A stretch of DNA of 64,000 nt from Anaerohalosphaeraceae bacterium (GTDB lineage: Bacteria; Planctomycetota; Phycisphaerae; Sedimentisphaerales; Anaerohalosphaeraceae): contig JBBFLK010000007.1 of the NCBI GenBank assembly GCA_037479115.1, positions 1-64,000 of the forward strand, given 5' to 3'. Both the position numbers and the translations under genes were made by a program. The notes under the pieces are model-generated. The model made no database searches. It was given only the letters and a program-made list of their open reading frames with translations, and was not told the DNA's origin. Positions 9,761-18,941 of this stretch are shown piece after piece. The first letter of the stretch is position 1. Each line of letters opens with the position of its first letter.

Positions 9761-11032
9761 GTGATACCGGACAGGACTCAGCATCCATGCTTTAACGAGA
9801 GAGCCAAACTGCAATTCGGCAGGATTCATCTGCCGGTAGCTCCCCAGTGCAATATCCAGTGCAATTTCTGCAACCGCAAGTATGACTGCGTCAATGACAA
9901 CCGTCCCGGTGTGACCAGCGCTGTTCTGACACCCGCCCAGGCGGTGACTTATCTGCATAAAATGGTGAAGATGATGCCGAATCTTTCCGTAGTGGGTATT
10001 GCCGGTCCGGGTGACCCCTTTGCCGACCCCGACCGGACGATGGAAACCCTGCGCCGGGTTCGTGCGGATTTTCCTTCGATGCTTTTGTGTGTTGCATCCA
10101 ACGGCCTGAATGTCGCTCCTTACGTGGATGAGATGGTCAATCTGAATGTGACGCATCTGACAATGACGGTTAATGCCGTGGATCCCGAAATCGGTCAGGC
10201 GATTTATGCCTGGGTGCGCGACGGCAAAAAGATTTACCGGGGACGCGCCGGTGCGGAAGTGCTGCTGTCACGCCAGATGGAATCGCTGCGTTTGTGCAGA
10301 CAGCGCGGCCTGACAATCAAGATTAACTCGATTGTAATTCCCGGCATCAATGAGCATCACATTGCGGAGATTGCCAGGGTTGTTGCACAGGAGGGAGCGG
10401 ACCTGTTCAACTGTATCGGAATATGTCCTACGTCCGAGACTCCCTTTGAAACCATTCTTCCGCCGGGCAAAGAAGAAATCGAACATTTACGCCGTCAGGC
10501 AGAACAGCATCTGCCGCAGATGCGGCACTGTACCCGCTGTCGGGCGGATGCGGTCGGCTGCCTGGGCGATGGGGTGAATATGCAGGCGGTTGAAATCATG
10601 CGTCAGATCGTCCGTGGTTCGGAACCTGCCGGCGACCGTCCTTTTGCAGCCGTTGCCAGCATGGAAGGGTATCTGATTAATCAGCACCTGGGCCGTGCGA
10701 TGGACATGTATATTTACGGATACGAAAATAACCGACTGAAATTCATTGAAACCCGAACAGCTCCTCCAGCCGGCGAGGGGGACCTGCGATGGAAAAAACT
10801 GGCGGGTGTGCTCAGGGATTGTCAGGCTCTCTTTGCCTGTCAGGCAGGCCCCTCGCCGGTGAAAATCTTGGAGCAGTACGGTATCAGGATCATTCAGGCG
10901 GAAGGGCTTATCGAACAGGTATTGACGGATTTCTTTGAAGGCAGGCCTGTGATTTCTGCTCCCAAATCCTCGGCCTGTCAGTCGGGATGTGCAAAAGAAA
11001 AATCCGGCGAAGGCTGCGGTTGTTCAGTTTAA
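9761..11032 (+). CDS. nifB: FeMo-cofactor biosynthesis radical SAM protein NifB with C-terminal NifX-like domain
   Basis: 423 residues starting at GTG (GAGGTGG is the ribosome site). The radical SAM motif CNIQCNFC (Cys30, Cys34, Cys37) is followed by YDC and the NRPGV segment typical of NifB, which makes NifB-co, the [8Fe-9S-C] precursor. Residues about 290-395 form a NifX/NafY-like cofactor-binding domain (AAVASMEGYLINQHLGRA onward), the two-domain form of NifB. The C-terminus ends in a Cys/Gly tail (GEGCGCSV). This fused domain may explain why no separate nifX is present. Located after nifN, followed by the ferredoxin gene. Confidence 0.95.
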   Translation: MIPDRTQHPCFNERAKLQFGRIHLPVAPQCNIQCNFCNRKYDCVNDNRPGVTSAVLTPAQAVTYLHKMVKMMPNLSVVGIAGPGDPFADPDRTMETLRRVRADFPSMLLCVASNGLNVAPYVDEMVNLNVTHLTMTVNAVDPEIGQAIYAWVRDGKKIYRGRAGAEVLLSRQMESLRLCRQRGLTIKINSIVIPGINEHHIAEIARVVAQEGADLFNCIGICPTSETPFETILPPGKEEIEHLRRQAEQHLPQMRHCTRCRADAVGCLGDGVNMQAVEIMRQIVRGSEPAGDRPFAAVASMEGYLINQHLGRAMDMYIYGYENNRLKFIETRTAPPAGEGDLRWKKLAGVLRDCQALFACQAGPSPVKILEQYGIRIIQAEGLIEQVLTDFFEGRPVISAPKSSACQSGCAKEKSGEGCGCSV

Positions 11033-11055
11033 CTTTTATGTCAGGAGAATCCATT

Positions 11056-11358
11056 ATGAAAAAGCCGAAACTGCATATTTTAATCTGCAATAGTTTTCGT
11101 CTCAGCGGCCAGCCGCAGGGGGTCTGCAGCAGGAAAAACGCCCCGGCTCTTCTGCAGTATATCGAAGAAGGCCTCCTTGATCGCGGTCTGGATGCCATGG
11201 TGTCCAGCACCGGATGTCTGAAAGTCTGTGACCGCGGTCCCGCCATGGTAGTCTATCCGCAGGGATGGTGGTACGGCGAATTATCGGAAGAGCGGATTGA
11301 TGAAATTCTCGATGCGCTGCAGGAAGGCAGACCTGTCGAAGAGTATTTACTTTGTTAA
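11056..11358 (+). CDS. Thioredoxin-fold [2Fe-2S] ferredoxin of the nif operon
   Basis: 100 residues from the ATG at 11056 (AGGAG upstream). Four Cys are placed as in thioredoxin-like [2Fe-2S] ferredoxins: one in ILICNSFR, one in GVCSRK, then a CLKVC pair in STGCLKVCDRGP, followed by MVVYPQGWWYG. The family often sits next to nifB in anaerobes; a role in electron supply to nitrogenase or to cofactor assembly is likely but unproven. An extra Cys is the last residue. The gene lies 23 bases after nifB and 14 bases before nifV. Confidence 0.85.
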   Translation: MKKPKLHILICNSFRLSGQPQGVCSRKNAPALLQYIEEGLLDRGLDAMVSSTGCLKVCDRGPAMVVYPQGWWYGELSEERIDEILDALQEGRPVEEYLLC

Positions 11359-11372
11359 CAGGCGGGAGTTTT

Positions 11373-12518
11373 ATGAATTACGGCAATGAGTCTAATCACA
11401 CTGTGGACATTGTCGATACGACGCTGCGGGACGGCGAGCAAGCCGCAGGAGTTGTTTTCCGTGCAGAAGAGAAAATTGCCATAGCCGCTCAGCTGGCCGC
11501 AATAGGGGTGAGGGAACTGGAAATCGGCGTGGCGGCGGCAGATGGTCCCGACCAGGAGGCAATTCAGGAGATGTTGCGTCTTGGTTTGGCACCGCGGGTG
11601 ACGGTCTGGTGTCGGGCTGATGAAGCGGATTTGCATTGCGCCCGGCGGATGGGGGCAAGAGCCGTTCATCTGTCATTTCCGGCTTCGGAAATTCTGATAA
11701 AGGCTCATTGCAAGGACAAATTCTGGGTTATGGATAGAATTCGCTCGCTGATCCCGTATGCCAATCAGAACTTTGAATATGTTTCCGTCGGACTGCAGGA
11801 CGCGTCGCGGGCTGAGCTGACATTTATCTATCAGTTATGCCGCATGCTGGAAGGACTCGGCATTCATCGCGTCCGTCTGGCTGATACGGTCGGAGTCTGG
11901 GATCCATTCCTGACCTATGAAACCATCAGCCGGATTCACAGTCAATTCCCGCAACTGCCGTTGGGATTTCATGCCCATAACGACTTGGGGATGGCCACAG
12001 CTAATACCGTGGCGGCGATTCGTGCCGGCGCATCCAGTGTGGATGTCACAGTCAACGGCCTGGGAGAACGGGCCGGCAATGCGGCTTTGGAAGAAGTGGT
12101 TATGGCCTGCCGGATAATTTTGCGGTTCGACGTTGGAATTGATACAAGCCGTTTGACGGAATTGTCGCAATGGATCGGAGACCTGTCAGACCGGCCGGTG
12201 CCGTTTCAGAAACCCATTACCGGAAAAGGTGTTTTTCTGCATGAATCCGGGATTCATGTTCATGCGATGATTCATGATTGCCGCAGCTATGAACCCTTTA
12301 TGCCTGAATCCATAGGACGGCCGCGTGAGGATTACGTCATCGGAAAACATTCGGGCAGAACCGCATTACGAACGATGATGAACCGCTGGGGGTTGTCCGG
12401 TAACAATCTGGCTGACAACCGTCTGATGACCCTGATTCGTCAGGCGGCCATTGCTCATAAACGCGCTCTGACAAAAGAAGAGGTGGAAAACTTATGTCAT
12501 CAATTGGATATACCGTGA
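11373..12518 (+). CDS. nifV: Homocitrate synthase NifV
   Basis: 381 residues from the ATG at 11373 (GGCGGGAG upstream). A TTG 21 bases earlier would overlap the ferredoxin end and lacks a good ribosome site. An HMGL-like TIM barrel with DTTLRDGEQAAGV at the N-terminus, the substrate/metal segment GFHAHNDLGMATANT, and VNGLGERAGNA. It condenses acetyl-CoA with 2-oxoglutarate to make R-homocitrate, the organic ligand of FeMo-co. Its position in the operon distinguishes it from isopropylmalate or lysine-pathway homocitrate synthases. The 3' end overlaps modA by 25 bases. Confidence 0.92.
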   Translation: MNYGNESNHTVDIVDTTLRDGEQAAGVVFRAEEKIAIAAQLAAIGVRELEIGVAAADGPDQEAIQEMLRLGLAPRVTVWCRADEADLHCARRMGARAVHLSFPASEILIKAHCKDKFWVMDRIRSLIPYANQNFEYVSVGLQDASRAELTFIYQLCRMLEGLGIHRVRLADTVGVWDPFLTYETISRIHSQFPQLPLGFHAHNDLGMATANTVAAIRAGASSVDVTVNGLGERAGNAALEEVVMACRIILRFDVGIDTSRLTELSQWIGDLSDRPVPFQKPITGKGVFLHESGIHVHAMIHDCRSYEPFMPESIGRPREDYVIGKHSGRTALRTMMNRWGLSGNNLADNRLMTLIRQAAIAHKRALTKEEVENLCHQLDIP

Positions 12519-13315
12519 AAAACAAACATCCAGTCTTGATATTTCTGATTTCCACAGCAGCTGCCGCTTTTGTTATGCGGATCATGTCTGATGCGAATCA
12601 GAAACCGCAGGTGCCTGAATCAAAACCGATATTTGTTTTTGCTGCTTCCGGGACCGCAGCTGCCGTGCAGAGAATTGCCGCACTTTACTCGCAGGAAAAT
12701 CATGTGCAGATTCAGTTAAATCTGGCTTCCTCGGCCGTTCTGGCAAGGCAGATAGAGGCAGGAGCGGACTGGGATGTTTTTATTTCCGCCAATCGGCAAT
12801 GGATGGATTATGTGATTGAACGCAAATCGCTGAAAGCGGCTGAGGTCGTTAAAGTGCTCAAAGACAGATTGGCTCTGATTGTGCCGGCCGACAGCGGGAA
12901 TATGCCTTTTGCAGCGGGCAATCCGTCTTTTGCGCAGCATTTTCAGGGACTTCTGGCAATCGGGGATCCGGTGACGGTGCCGGCAGGTGTCTATGCCAAA
13001 CAGGCCTTGGAAAAAATGGGCTGGTGGCAGTCCCTGAGCAGTAGAATGGTTCTGACGGTGGATACGGCGGCGATCCTGCGTTATGTCGAAACAAAGCAAT
13101 GCCAGGCGGGGATTGTGTATCTGTCCAGTGCAAAAATGTCGTCCAGGGTTCTGTGTGTATCTGTATTCGATGAAAGTCTTCATGACCCTATATATTTTTT
13201 TGCGACAGCCAATGTTTCTTCAGAACGGGGCCGGTTGTTTCTGCAGTATTTAACCACATCAGCCAGGGCTGCAGAAATATTTACTGCCTGTGGTTTTCAG
13301 CCGGTGAAGGAGTGA
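12494..13315 (+). CDS. modA: Molybdate ABC transporter substrate-binding protein ModA
   Basis: 273 residues with an N-terminal membrane segment or signal peptide (HPVLIFLISTAAAAFVMRI) and the ModA fold: FAASGTAAAVQRIA, NLASSAVLARQIEAGADWDVFISANRQWMD, VPAGVYAKQALEKMG, and GIVYLSS near the end. Binds molybdate outside the inner membrane. The ATG at 12494 overlaps nifV by 25 bases, so it is translationally coupled to the nif operon. No lipobox is seen, so it is periplasmic or anchored through an uncleaved helix. It supplies Mo for FeMo-co. Confidence 0.88.
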   Translation: MSSIGYTVKNKHPVLIFLISTAAAAFVMRIMSDANQKPQVPESKPIFVFAASGTAAAVQRIAALYSQENHVQIQLNLASSAVLARQIEAGADWDVFISANRQWMDYVIERKSLKAAEVVKVLKDRLALIVPADSGNMPFAAGNPSFAQHFQGLLAIGDPVTVPAGVYAKQALEKMGWWQSLSSRMVLTVDTAAILRYVETKQCQAGIVYLSSAKMSSRVLCVSVFDESLHDPIYFFATANVSSERGRLFLQYLTTSARAAEIFTACGFQPVKE

Positions 13316-13321
13316 ATCATT

Positions 13322-13996
13322 ATGTTGGATGCGGTCTGGATATCTTTAAAAGTGGCATCTGTATCGATGCTGGTCATTCTTGTTCCGGGAATTGCTCTGG
13401 GATGGCTGCTTGCCCGGCGTCGTTTTGCCGGACAGTCTGTTCTGCATTCTTTGCTGTATCTGCCGATGGTCATTCCCCCGGTGGTGACGGGCTATCTGAC
13501 GCTGCTGGTATTCGGCAGACAGGGGTGGATCGGCAAATGGCTGGACCGATTCTGGGGAATTTCACTTGCTTTTGACTGGACCGGGGCGGTTTTGGTTTCC
13601 TCTATTGTGAGTCTGCCTTTGCTGGTTAGATCGGTGAAACTGTCTGTAGAGATGATTGATCGGCGATTGAATGATGCTTCGGCGGTTCTGGGGGCAACGC
13701 CGGTTCGGACTTTTTGTACTATTACGCTTCCTTTGGCCGGCCCCGGCATTTTCGCAGGCCTGATTCTGGCCTTTGCCCGAAGTCTCGGCGAGTTCGGGGC
13801 TACTGTCATATTTGCAGGCAATATCCCCGGAAAAACACAAACGATAGCCCTGGCGGTCTATTCGATGATTCAGACGCCAGGCGGCGATCGTGCCGCGATG
13901 CAGTTGGCGGCAATCTCCGTGATTTTGGCCGTACTGACCGTGATTGCTTCTGATTATCTGGAGCGAAAGATGCGGGCGGCAGGAGTCCGATCATGA
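13322..13996 (+). CDS. modB: Molybdate ABC transporter permease ModB
   Basis: 224 residues with about five to six hydrophobic segments and the ABC-permease EAA-like loop (NDASAVLGATPVRTFCTITLPLAGPGI). The segment RSLGEFGATVIFAGNIPGKTQT is characteristic of ModB. The ATG at 13322 is seven bases after modA, and its stop overlaps the modC start by four bases (ATGA). Inner-membrane channel for molybdate together with ModC. Confidence 0.93.
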   Translation: MLDAVWISLKVASVSMLVILVPGIALGWLLARRRFAGQSVLHSLLYLPMVIPPVVTGYLTLLVFGRQGWIGKWLDRFWGISLAFDWTGAVLVSSIVSLPLLVRSVKLSVEMIDRRLNDASAVLGATPVRTFCTITLPLAGPGIFAGLILAFARSLGEFGATVIFAGNIPGKTQTIALAVYSMIQTPGGDRAAMQLAAISVILAVLTVIASDYLERKMRAAGVRS

Positions 13997-14769
13997 CTCT
14001 GAATGTGCAAATTCAATCAGCACGGGGCCGTTTTACGCTGGATGTCAAAATGCAGTTTCGTCCGGGGATTACGGCTCTGTTTGGTCCTTCCGGTGCCGGA
14101 AAAACCACGCTGCTCCACTGTATCGCCGGACTGATTCGGCCCGACAGCGGGGTCATTACACTGAATGGAGAACCGCTGTTTGATTCTCAACGGAAAATTC
14201 ATATTCCCCCGTATCATCGTCGTATCGGGATCGTATTTCAGGATTGTCTTCTTTTTCCGCATCTTTCAGTCCGCGGCAATCTCGAATATGGACAAACGGG
14301 CGATAAGCGTACCCGTAAACAGCAGTTTGAAAAAATTACAGCCCTGCTGGAAATCGAATCCCTGCTGGACCGCGGTGTAAGTTGTCTTTCAGGCGGCGAG
14401 AAAAAACGTGTCGCACTGTCCCGGGCGATTCTCGCCAACCCCCGATGGCTTTTGCTGGATGAGCCGTTCAACGGCCTGGACCAGTCTCTCAAAGACCAGA
14501 TTATGATGTATCTGAGCAGACTTTATGAGGCAACATCTGTGCCGATGATTTTAGTCAGCCACTGTTTAGACGAAATTATTGAATTGGCCGATGAAGTCGT
14601 TTTTATGGAAAAGGGACGTTCAATTGCGAAGGGAACGCTGGATGCGGGCAAAACGGGATGCTTCTGTCAGTCTCAGGATCCGAGTGACCTGCGGGAAATC
14701 AAACATTGGCTGATCAGGAATCATTCTCTGCGACTGGAGCCCTATCGCAGCCGAATACGAGTCATATAA
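13993..14769 (+). CDS. modC: Molybdate ABC transporter ATP-binding protein ModC (short form)
   Basis: 258 residues. Walker A GPSGAGKTT, Q-loop VFQDCLLFPHLSV, signature LSGGEKKRVALSRA and Walker B LLLDEPF are all present. E. coli ModC is near 350 residues with a C-terminal molybdate-binding MOP/TOBE domain; here the protein ends soon after the nucleotide-binding domain, so that domain is absent. Last gene of the nif-mod unit. No strong terminator follows; only a weak 4-bp hairpin with a T run near 14858-14877. Confidence 0.92.
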   Translation: MTLNVQIQSARGRFTLDVKMQFRPGITALFGPSGAGKTTLLHCIAGLIRPDSGVITLNGEPLFDSQRKIHIPPYHRRIGIVFQDCLLFPHLSVRGNLEYGQTGDKRTRKQQFEKITALLEIESLLDRGVSCLSGGEKKRVALSRAILANPRWLLLDEPFNGLDQSLKDQIMMYLSRLYEATSVPMILVSHCLDEIIELADEVVFMEKGRSIAKGTLDAGKTGCFCQSQDPSDLREIKHWLIRNHSLRLEPYRSRIRVI

Positions 14770-14936
14770 ATCAAGAGACCCCATCGCTTCAGTTGAATCA
14801 TCATAAAGGTTTCCGGCCTTAAAACTTCTATTTCTCTTTAAACCGTGCAGAAGCGTACTTCGGGAAGTCTTTTTTTATTCGGATTTCGGGTTTTTGCTGA
14901 TTCCTCGTTTCCCTCTGCACCTGGCTCCCTCGGTTT

Positions 14937-15779
14937 TTAATAGCCGATAACGGCGATCCCTAATTGGTCGGCCAGCGCGAGGGTTTCGGGTTTATCCAAG
15001 ATGAGTACTTTTCCCTTTTCGACGACAAGGCAGGCGGCTCGATTTCGATGGAGGGCCTCGATGGTGTCTTTGCCGACGCAGGGGACGTCAAACCGCATAT
15101 CCTGCTGGGGTTTGGCGGCTTTCAGGAGGGTCCAGCCGCCTTTTTTGCACAATTGGCCGGCCCGCTCAATCATAGCCGCGGTGCCTTCGATGGCCTCGAC
15201 AGCGATGATTTCCCGTTCGCGGACGGCGATGGCCTGGCCGATATCGAGACGTCCGAGTTCTTTGACCAGCGGCCAGCCGAATTGGATATCCTCCCAGACG
15301 GAATCGGACGGTCGGCAGCGGGTCATTAATCCTTCCGAAGCCATATGTTCCTGACAGTACATAGTCGAATCCTCCAGAATGATTCCGGCTGAGGCGAATT
15401 CGTCGGCGATGGCCTGCAGAACGGTATCGTTTCGTTTGTCTTTGCCCCGCAGCCGGACATACCAGATGCGAAGAGCCCGCCAATCAGGCAGATATTTCAG
15501 GATGCGAAACGGCGTGAATATTTTGGCTTTTTCCACCCGGCCGACCATGATGGTTTGGCGGACGCCGTGTTTTCGGAGCTTTCGAAGCCATCCGCCCGGA
15601 CGCGCAATCGCCCCCCAAAAAAAGATGTCCGCGTGTTCTGCCAGCGAAGGTTCTGCATTATCCGCCAGTCCTACGCAGACAACCTTTCGTCCGGCTTTGC
15701 GGGCGCCGTCAGCTACCAAAAAGGGGAATCGTCCCTGGCCGGCAATGAGACCTAATGGTTCAGGGGGTTGTCTGTCCAT
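14937..15779 (-). CDS. lpxI: UDP-2,3-diacylglucosamine pyrophosphatase LpxI
   Basis: 280 residues, the usual length for LpxI (DUF1009). Begins with PLGLIAGQGRFPFLVADGARKAGRKV and ends with the catalytic region DMRFDVPCVGKDTIEALH; the Asp in this region is essential in Caulobacter LpxI. Makes lipid X in lipid A synthesis, replacing LpxH. Its ATG overlaps the end of lpxD by 20 bases, so the two are coupled. It is the last gene of the long minus-strand run starting at pyrK and converges on modC. Implies a lipid A-bearing outer membrane. Confidence 0.92.
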   Translation of the reverse strand: MDRQPPEPLGLIAGQGRFPFLVADGARKAGRKVVCVGLADNAEPSLAEHADIFFWGAIARPGGWLRKLRKHGVRQTIMVGRVEKAKIFTPFRILKYLPDWRALRIWYVRLRGKDKRNDTVLQAIADEFASAGIILEDSTMYCQEHMASEGLMTRCRPSDSVWEDIQFGWPLVKELGRLDIGQAIAVREREIIAVEAIEGTAAMIERAGQLCKKGGWTLLKAAKPQQDMRFDVPCVGKDTIEALHRNRAACLVVEKGKVLILDKPETLALADQLGIAVIGY

Positions 15780-16803
15780 TTTCTTTTGTTAGGTCGTCCA
15801 ATCGGCGTTCGAGTTCCTTCAGTTTTTTTCGCATCTCCGGCAGAAACTCAATCAGGGCGTAAGCCCGTTTTGCCTTGGCCACATCGATAGCCGGTGTGCC
15901 CCCGACGGTTGCTTCATCCGGCACATCATTGATGACACCGGCTTTGGCGGCGATTTTGACCATATTGCCGACCCGAATATGGCCGACTACGCCGACTTGA
16001 CCGCCCATTACGACGTGATGGCCGATGACGGCCGAGCCGGCGATGCCCACCTGCGGCACCAGCAGACAGCAGGGGCCGATTTTGGTACCGTGGCCGATGG
16101 CGACGAGGTCGCCGATTTTGCTGCCTTCACCGATGACGGTGTTGTCCAGCGTGCCTCGTTCGATGGCGCATCCGGCGCCGATTTCCACATCATCTTCCAG
16201 AATGACCCGACCGATTTGCGGGATTTTATGATGCTGGCCTTTGTGGGTTGCAAAACCGAACCCGTCCTGGCCGATGGACGAATTGGACTGAACGATGACC
16301 CGGTTTCCGATAAGGGTGCCGTCATAGATAACGGCGTTCGGGTAGAAGATGCAGTCATCGCCGATTTGGACCTTCGGGCCGATAAAGACGCCGGGGTAAA
16401 AATAGCAGTTTTTGCCGATTTTCACATCATCACAGATTGTCACACCGCGGCTGACCTGACAGTCCGGACCGAGCTGGGCGGTCGGGGCAATAGAGGCCTG
16501 CGGGCTTATCCCGACTTTGGGATGTTCCCGGTGCCCGTGAAGCAGCACGACAATCTGCATAAAGGCATAATAGGGGTCATCGACAATCAGCTGAGCGGCG
16601 GTGCACTCCATCTCCTTTTGAACAATGACGGCACTGGCTTTGGTTTTTTTGACCAGCGGTTCGTATTTTGGATTGCTCAAAAAAGTAATCTCGCCGCAAC
16701 CGGCTTTATCGAGAGTCGAAGCCTCCCGAATTAAGATATTCGGGTCTCCGACCAGCCGCCCGCCTACATATTCGGCTAATTCCTGCAGTGTTTTTGTCTT
16801 CAT
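15760..16803 (-). CDS. lpxD: UDP-3-O-acylglucosamine N-acyltransferase LpxD
   Basis: 347 residues. An N-terminal uridine-binding domain (about 1-100, with TLDKAGCGEITFLSNPKY) is followed by a left-handed beta-helix of hexapeptide repeats (about 105-310) and a C-terminal helix. The active-site His region GFGFATHKGQHHKIPQIGRV is conserved. Transfers the second N-linked acyl chain in lipid A synthesis. Upstream by 65 bases is the glycosyltransferase gene; the start has GAGAA at fair spacing. Confidence 0.94.
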   Translation of the reverse strand: MKTKTLQELAEYVGGRLVGDPNILIREASTLDKAGCGEITFLSNPKYEPLVKKTKASAVIVQKEMECTAAQLIVDDPYYAFMQIVVLLHGHREHPKVGISPQASIAPTAQLGPDCQVSRGVTICDDVKIGKNCYFYPGVFIGPKVQIGDDCIFYPNAVIYDGTLIGNRVIVQSNSSIGQDGFGFATHKGQHHKIPQIGRVILEDDVEIGAGCAIERGTLDNTVIGEGSKIGDLVAIGHGTKIGPCCLLVPQVGIAGSAVIGHHVVMGGQVGVVGHIRVGNMVKIAAKAGVINDVPDEATVGGTPAIDVAKAKRAYALIEFLPEMRKKLKELERRLDDLTKENGQTTP

Positions 16804-16868
16804 ATCGTTCTCGTTTTTTCCTTTTTCAAATGACGTGCCATTATAGGCAAAGAATCCCTCTCGTCAAA

Positions 16869-17876
16869 TCAAAGTATTTCCTGCAGCATTGTCAGGGCCT
16901 GATGGACGCTCGGTTCCGAAAATTGCCGAAAGAGAGCTTGCTCGAGTCGTAAAATACGCACTTTTGGACCAACGGGGGCAAATTTATCCGGGTCCGTCGG
17001 GCCGAACACCGCCAGGGTTGGCTTGGCCAGAGCAGCAGCCAGGTGGGTGATCCCACTGTCGTTTCCGACGTAGCCGTCCGAACAGGCAAGAACCTGGAGA
17101 AGCTGAGTGAGCGATAACTCCGAAAAGCATGGATATTGCTGAAAGGCCCGGAGGGTTCTCACCGAAAACCGCTCTCTTTCGGCCGGGCCGAGAAGGAAAA
17201 TGACCTCGTATTGTTCCTGCCGGAGCATCTGAGCCAGATGCACGAAGTTTTCAGAGGCCCAGCACTTTATCTGTCCGCCGCTGCCGGGATGAATCAATAC
17301 AATCGAACGGTCGGGGTTGATTCCCAGCTGCTGGATTTGTTCCCGGCCGGCTGAAAAATCCGTTGGATGGGGTTCAAGGAGCGGAGAGGGGGGCTGCCAG
17401 TTGTCCAGGGAAATCTGATTATCCGCCGCTATCTCTTCCAAATAAAACCGCCCGATGGGACCCTTGTAAGATTCTTTATCCGGCGGCAGCACCAAAACCT
17501 GAGCGGACTGGCTGCAATGGACTGTAAACAGCAGGTTTTGCTCAAAATCAGGGTTTTCATGCCCTAAAAAACTGACGACTTGTTCATATCCGGCAAAGGA
17601 GTACACCAGCGGGTCGTGCTCCTGAACTTCGAAAGACTCTGTTTTCTGGAAAAGCCGATGGAGTGGGATGGACTCGAGGGAGCGAATCCGGTCCACAGCG
17701 GAACGGCCCGGATAAAATTCAATGTACTCCGTATGGCCGATCCAATCCACCTGTTCGATTCCCAGTCGCTGCTTCATCAGAGAGGCGGTCGGCAGGGCCA
17801 GGAGGCAGTCCCCGATGGCTCCCGGATGAAGAATCAGTCCTTTTCGATAGGTTTGTTTGCCGAATATGGATTCCAT
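16869..17876 (-). CDS. Family 9 glycosyltransferase (ADP-heptose:LPS heptosyltransferase type)
   Basis: 335 residues from the ATG at 17876. GT9 hallmarks: an N-terminal Rossmann start GLILHPGAIGDCLLALPTASLM, the central IVLIHPGSGGQIKCWASENF, and YVGNDSGITHLAAALAKPTLAVFGPTDPDKFAPVG. These match heptosyltransferases that build the LPS inner core; the donor sugar cannot be read from sequence. The start is chosen because TAATG overlaps the mnmA stop by one base with GAGGGA just upstream. An in-frame ATG at 17903 would extend it by nine residues into mnmA. Confidence 0.85.
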   Translation of the reverse strand: MESIFGKQTYRKGLILHPGAIGDCLLALPTASLMKQRLGIEQVDWIGHTEYIEFYPGRSAVDRIRSLESIPLHRLFQKTESFEVQEHDPLVYSFAGYEQVVSFLGHENPDFEQNLLFTVHCSQSAQVLVLPPDKESYKGPIGRFYLEEIAADNQISLDNWQPPSPLLEPHPTDFSAGREQIQQLGINPDRSIVLIHPGSGGQIKCWASENFVHLAQMLRQEQYEVIFLLGPAERERFSVRTLRAFQQYPCFSELSLTQLLQVLACSDGYVGNDSGITHLAAALAKPTLAVFGPTDPDKFAPVGPKVRILRLEQALFRQFSEPSVHQALTMLQEIL

Positions 17877-18934
17877 TATTCCCTCATGACCTGTCCAATC
17901 CATCCGCCGCCGGCCACCTGAAAAGTGGGTTCTGCAGGCAGATAAAACACAGCCGCCTGCCCCGGTGTGACGGCGGATACCGGCTCATCAAAAAGCACCT
18001 CTGCCGTATCAGCAGAAAGGGGGGTTACCGCGGCCCAGGCGCCGCTGTGATTATACCGTATTTTGACCAGGGAGCGAAAGGGTTGCGCCGGAGGTTCGAT
18101 AAGCCAGTTGACCTGTTCGGCCAGCAGCCGGCGGCTGTACAAATCTTCGCGGCCGCCCAGAACGACCGTATGGGTCGGGGCCTCGATGCGGACGACATAT
18201 GCCGGTTTGCCCAAGGCAATGCGAAGCCCCCGCCGCTGCCCGATGGTAAAGCGGTAAATGCCCTCGTGCTGTCCGAGCAGCCGGCCGGATGTATCGACAA
18301 TCGGCCCCGGCTGGAATGCCTTGGGCCGGCGATGCAGCAGGACAGAGGCATAATCATTGTCCGGAATAAAGCAGATTTCCTGCGAATCCTCTTTGCTGTG
18401 GGTGTGCAGGCCGAATCGCTGGGCCGTCCGGCGGGTGTCCTCTTTGCTGACCTGCTCGGCCATCGGCAGGAGGATTTTCGAGAGCATTTCCCGTCGAATC
18501 ATCGAGAGAACATACGATTGGTCTTTGGCGGTGTTGGAGGCCTGGTAGAGTCCATATTGTCCGTTTTGGCAAAGGATACGTGCGTAATGGCCGGTGGCCA
18601 GAAAGTCCGCCCCGTGCTCGCGGGCGAAGTCCCACAGGAGACCGAATTTGATGATTCGGTTGCACAAAACGCAGGGATTCGGGGTTTTGCCCTCCAGATA
18701 AGTATCACAGAAATAATCGAGGATTTGCTCAAAACGAGGCCGAAGGTCCAGCACATAAAAAGGCATTCCCAGCTGCCGGCAGACTTTTTCGGCGTCTTCC
18801 ATGGCCGCCTGAAACCGGTCATGGGTGATCATAAAGACACCGGCACACTCATAGCCCTGCCGGCAAAGCAGGGCAGCGGCGGCAGAACTGTCCACTCCTC
18901 CGCTGACGGCTGCAAAAACACGCCTGGACGTCAT
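17876..18934 (-). CDS. mnmA: tRNA-specific 2-thiouridylase MnmA
   Basis: 352 residues. PP-loop SGGVDSS at 11-17 binds ATP. The catalytic cysteines are Cys91 (NPCVLCNRIIKFG) and Cys187 (SQEICFIPD). Thiolates U34 of tRNA-Lys, -Glu and -Gln. The C-terminal beta-barrel domains are complete. Sits seven bases after the AsmA-like gene and overlaps the glycosyltransferase start by one base. Its inclusion with lipid A genes is probably operon packing rather than shared function. Confidence 0.95.
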   Translation of the reverse strand: MTSRRVFAAVSGGVDSSAAAALLCRQGYECAGVFMITHDRFQAAMEDAEKVCRQLGMPFYVLDLRPRFEQILDYFCDTYLEGKTPNPCVLCNRIIKFGLLWDFAREHGADFLATGHYARILCQNGQYGLYQASNTAKDQSYVLSMIRREMLSKILLPMAEQVSKEDTRRTAQRFGLHTHSKEDSQEICFIPDNDYASVLLHRRPKAFQPGPIVDTSGRLLGQHEGIYRFTIGQRRGLRIALGKPAYVVRIEAPTHTVVLGGREDLYSRRLLAEQVNWLIEPPAQPFRSLVKIRYNHSGAWAAVTPLSADTAEVLFDEPVSAVTPGQAAVFYLPAEPTFQVAGGGWIGQVMRE

Positions 18935-18941
18935 TCACTTC

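Noticed and set aside
12494-14769. Molybdenum-cofactor riboswitch ahead of modA
   Set aside because: There is no leader: modA overlaps nifV by 25 bases and the mod genes are tightly packed.
14854-14877. Possible terminator after modC
   Set aside because: Stem is only four base pairs (ACTT/AAGT); too weak to call despite the T run.
15979-16734. 251-codon open frame opposite lpxD
   Set aside because: Mirror of the hexapeptide repeats of lpxD; the periodic Ala/Asp pattern is produced by the real gene.
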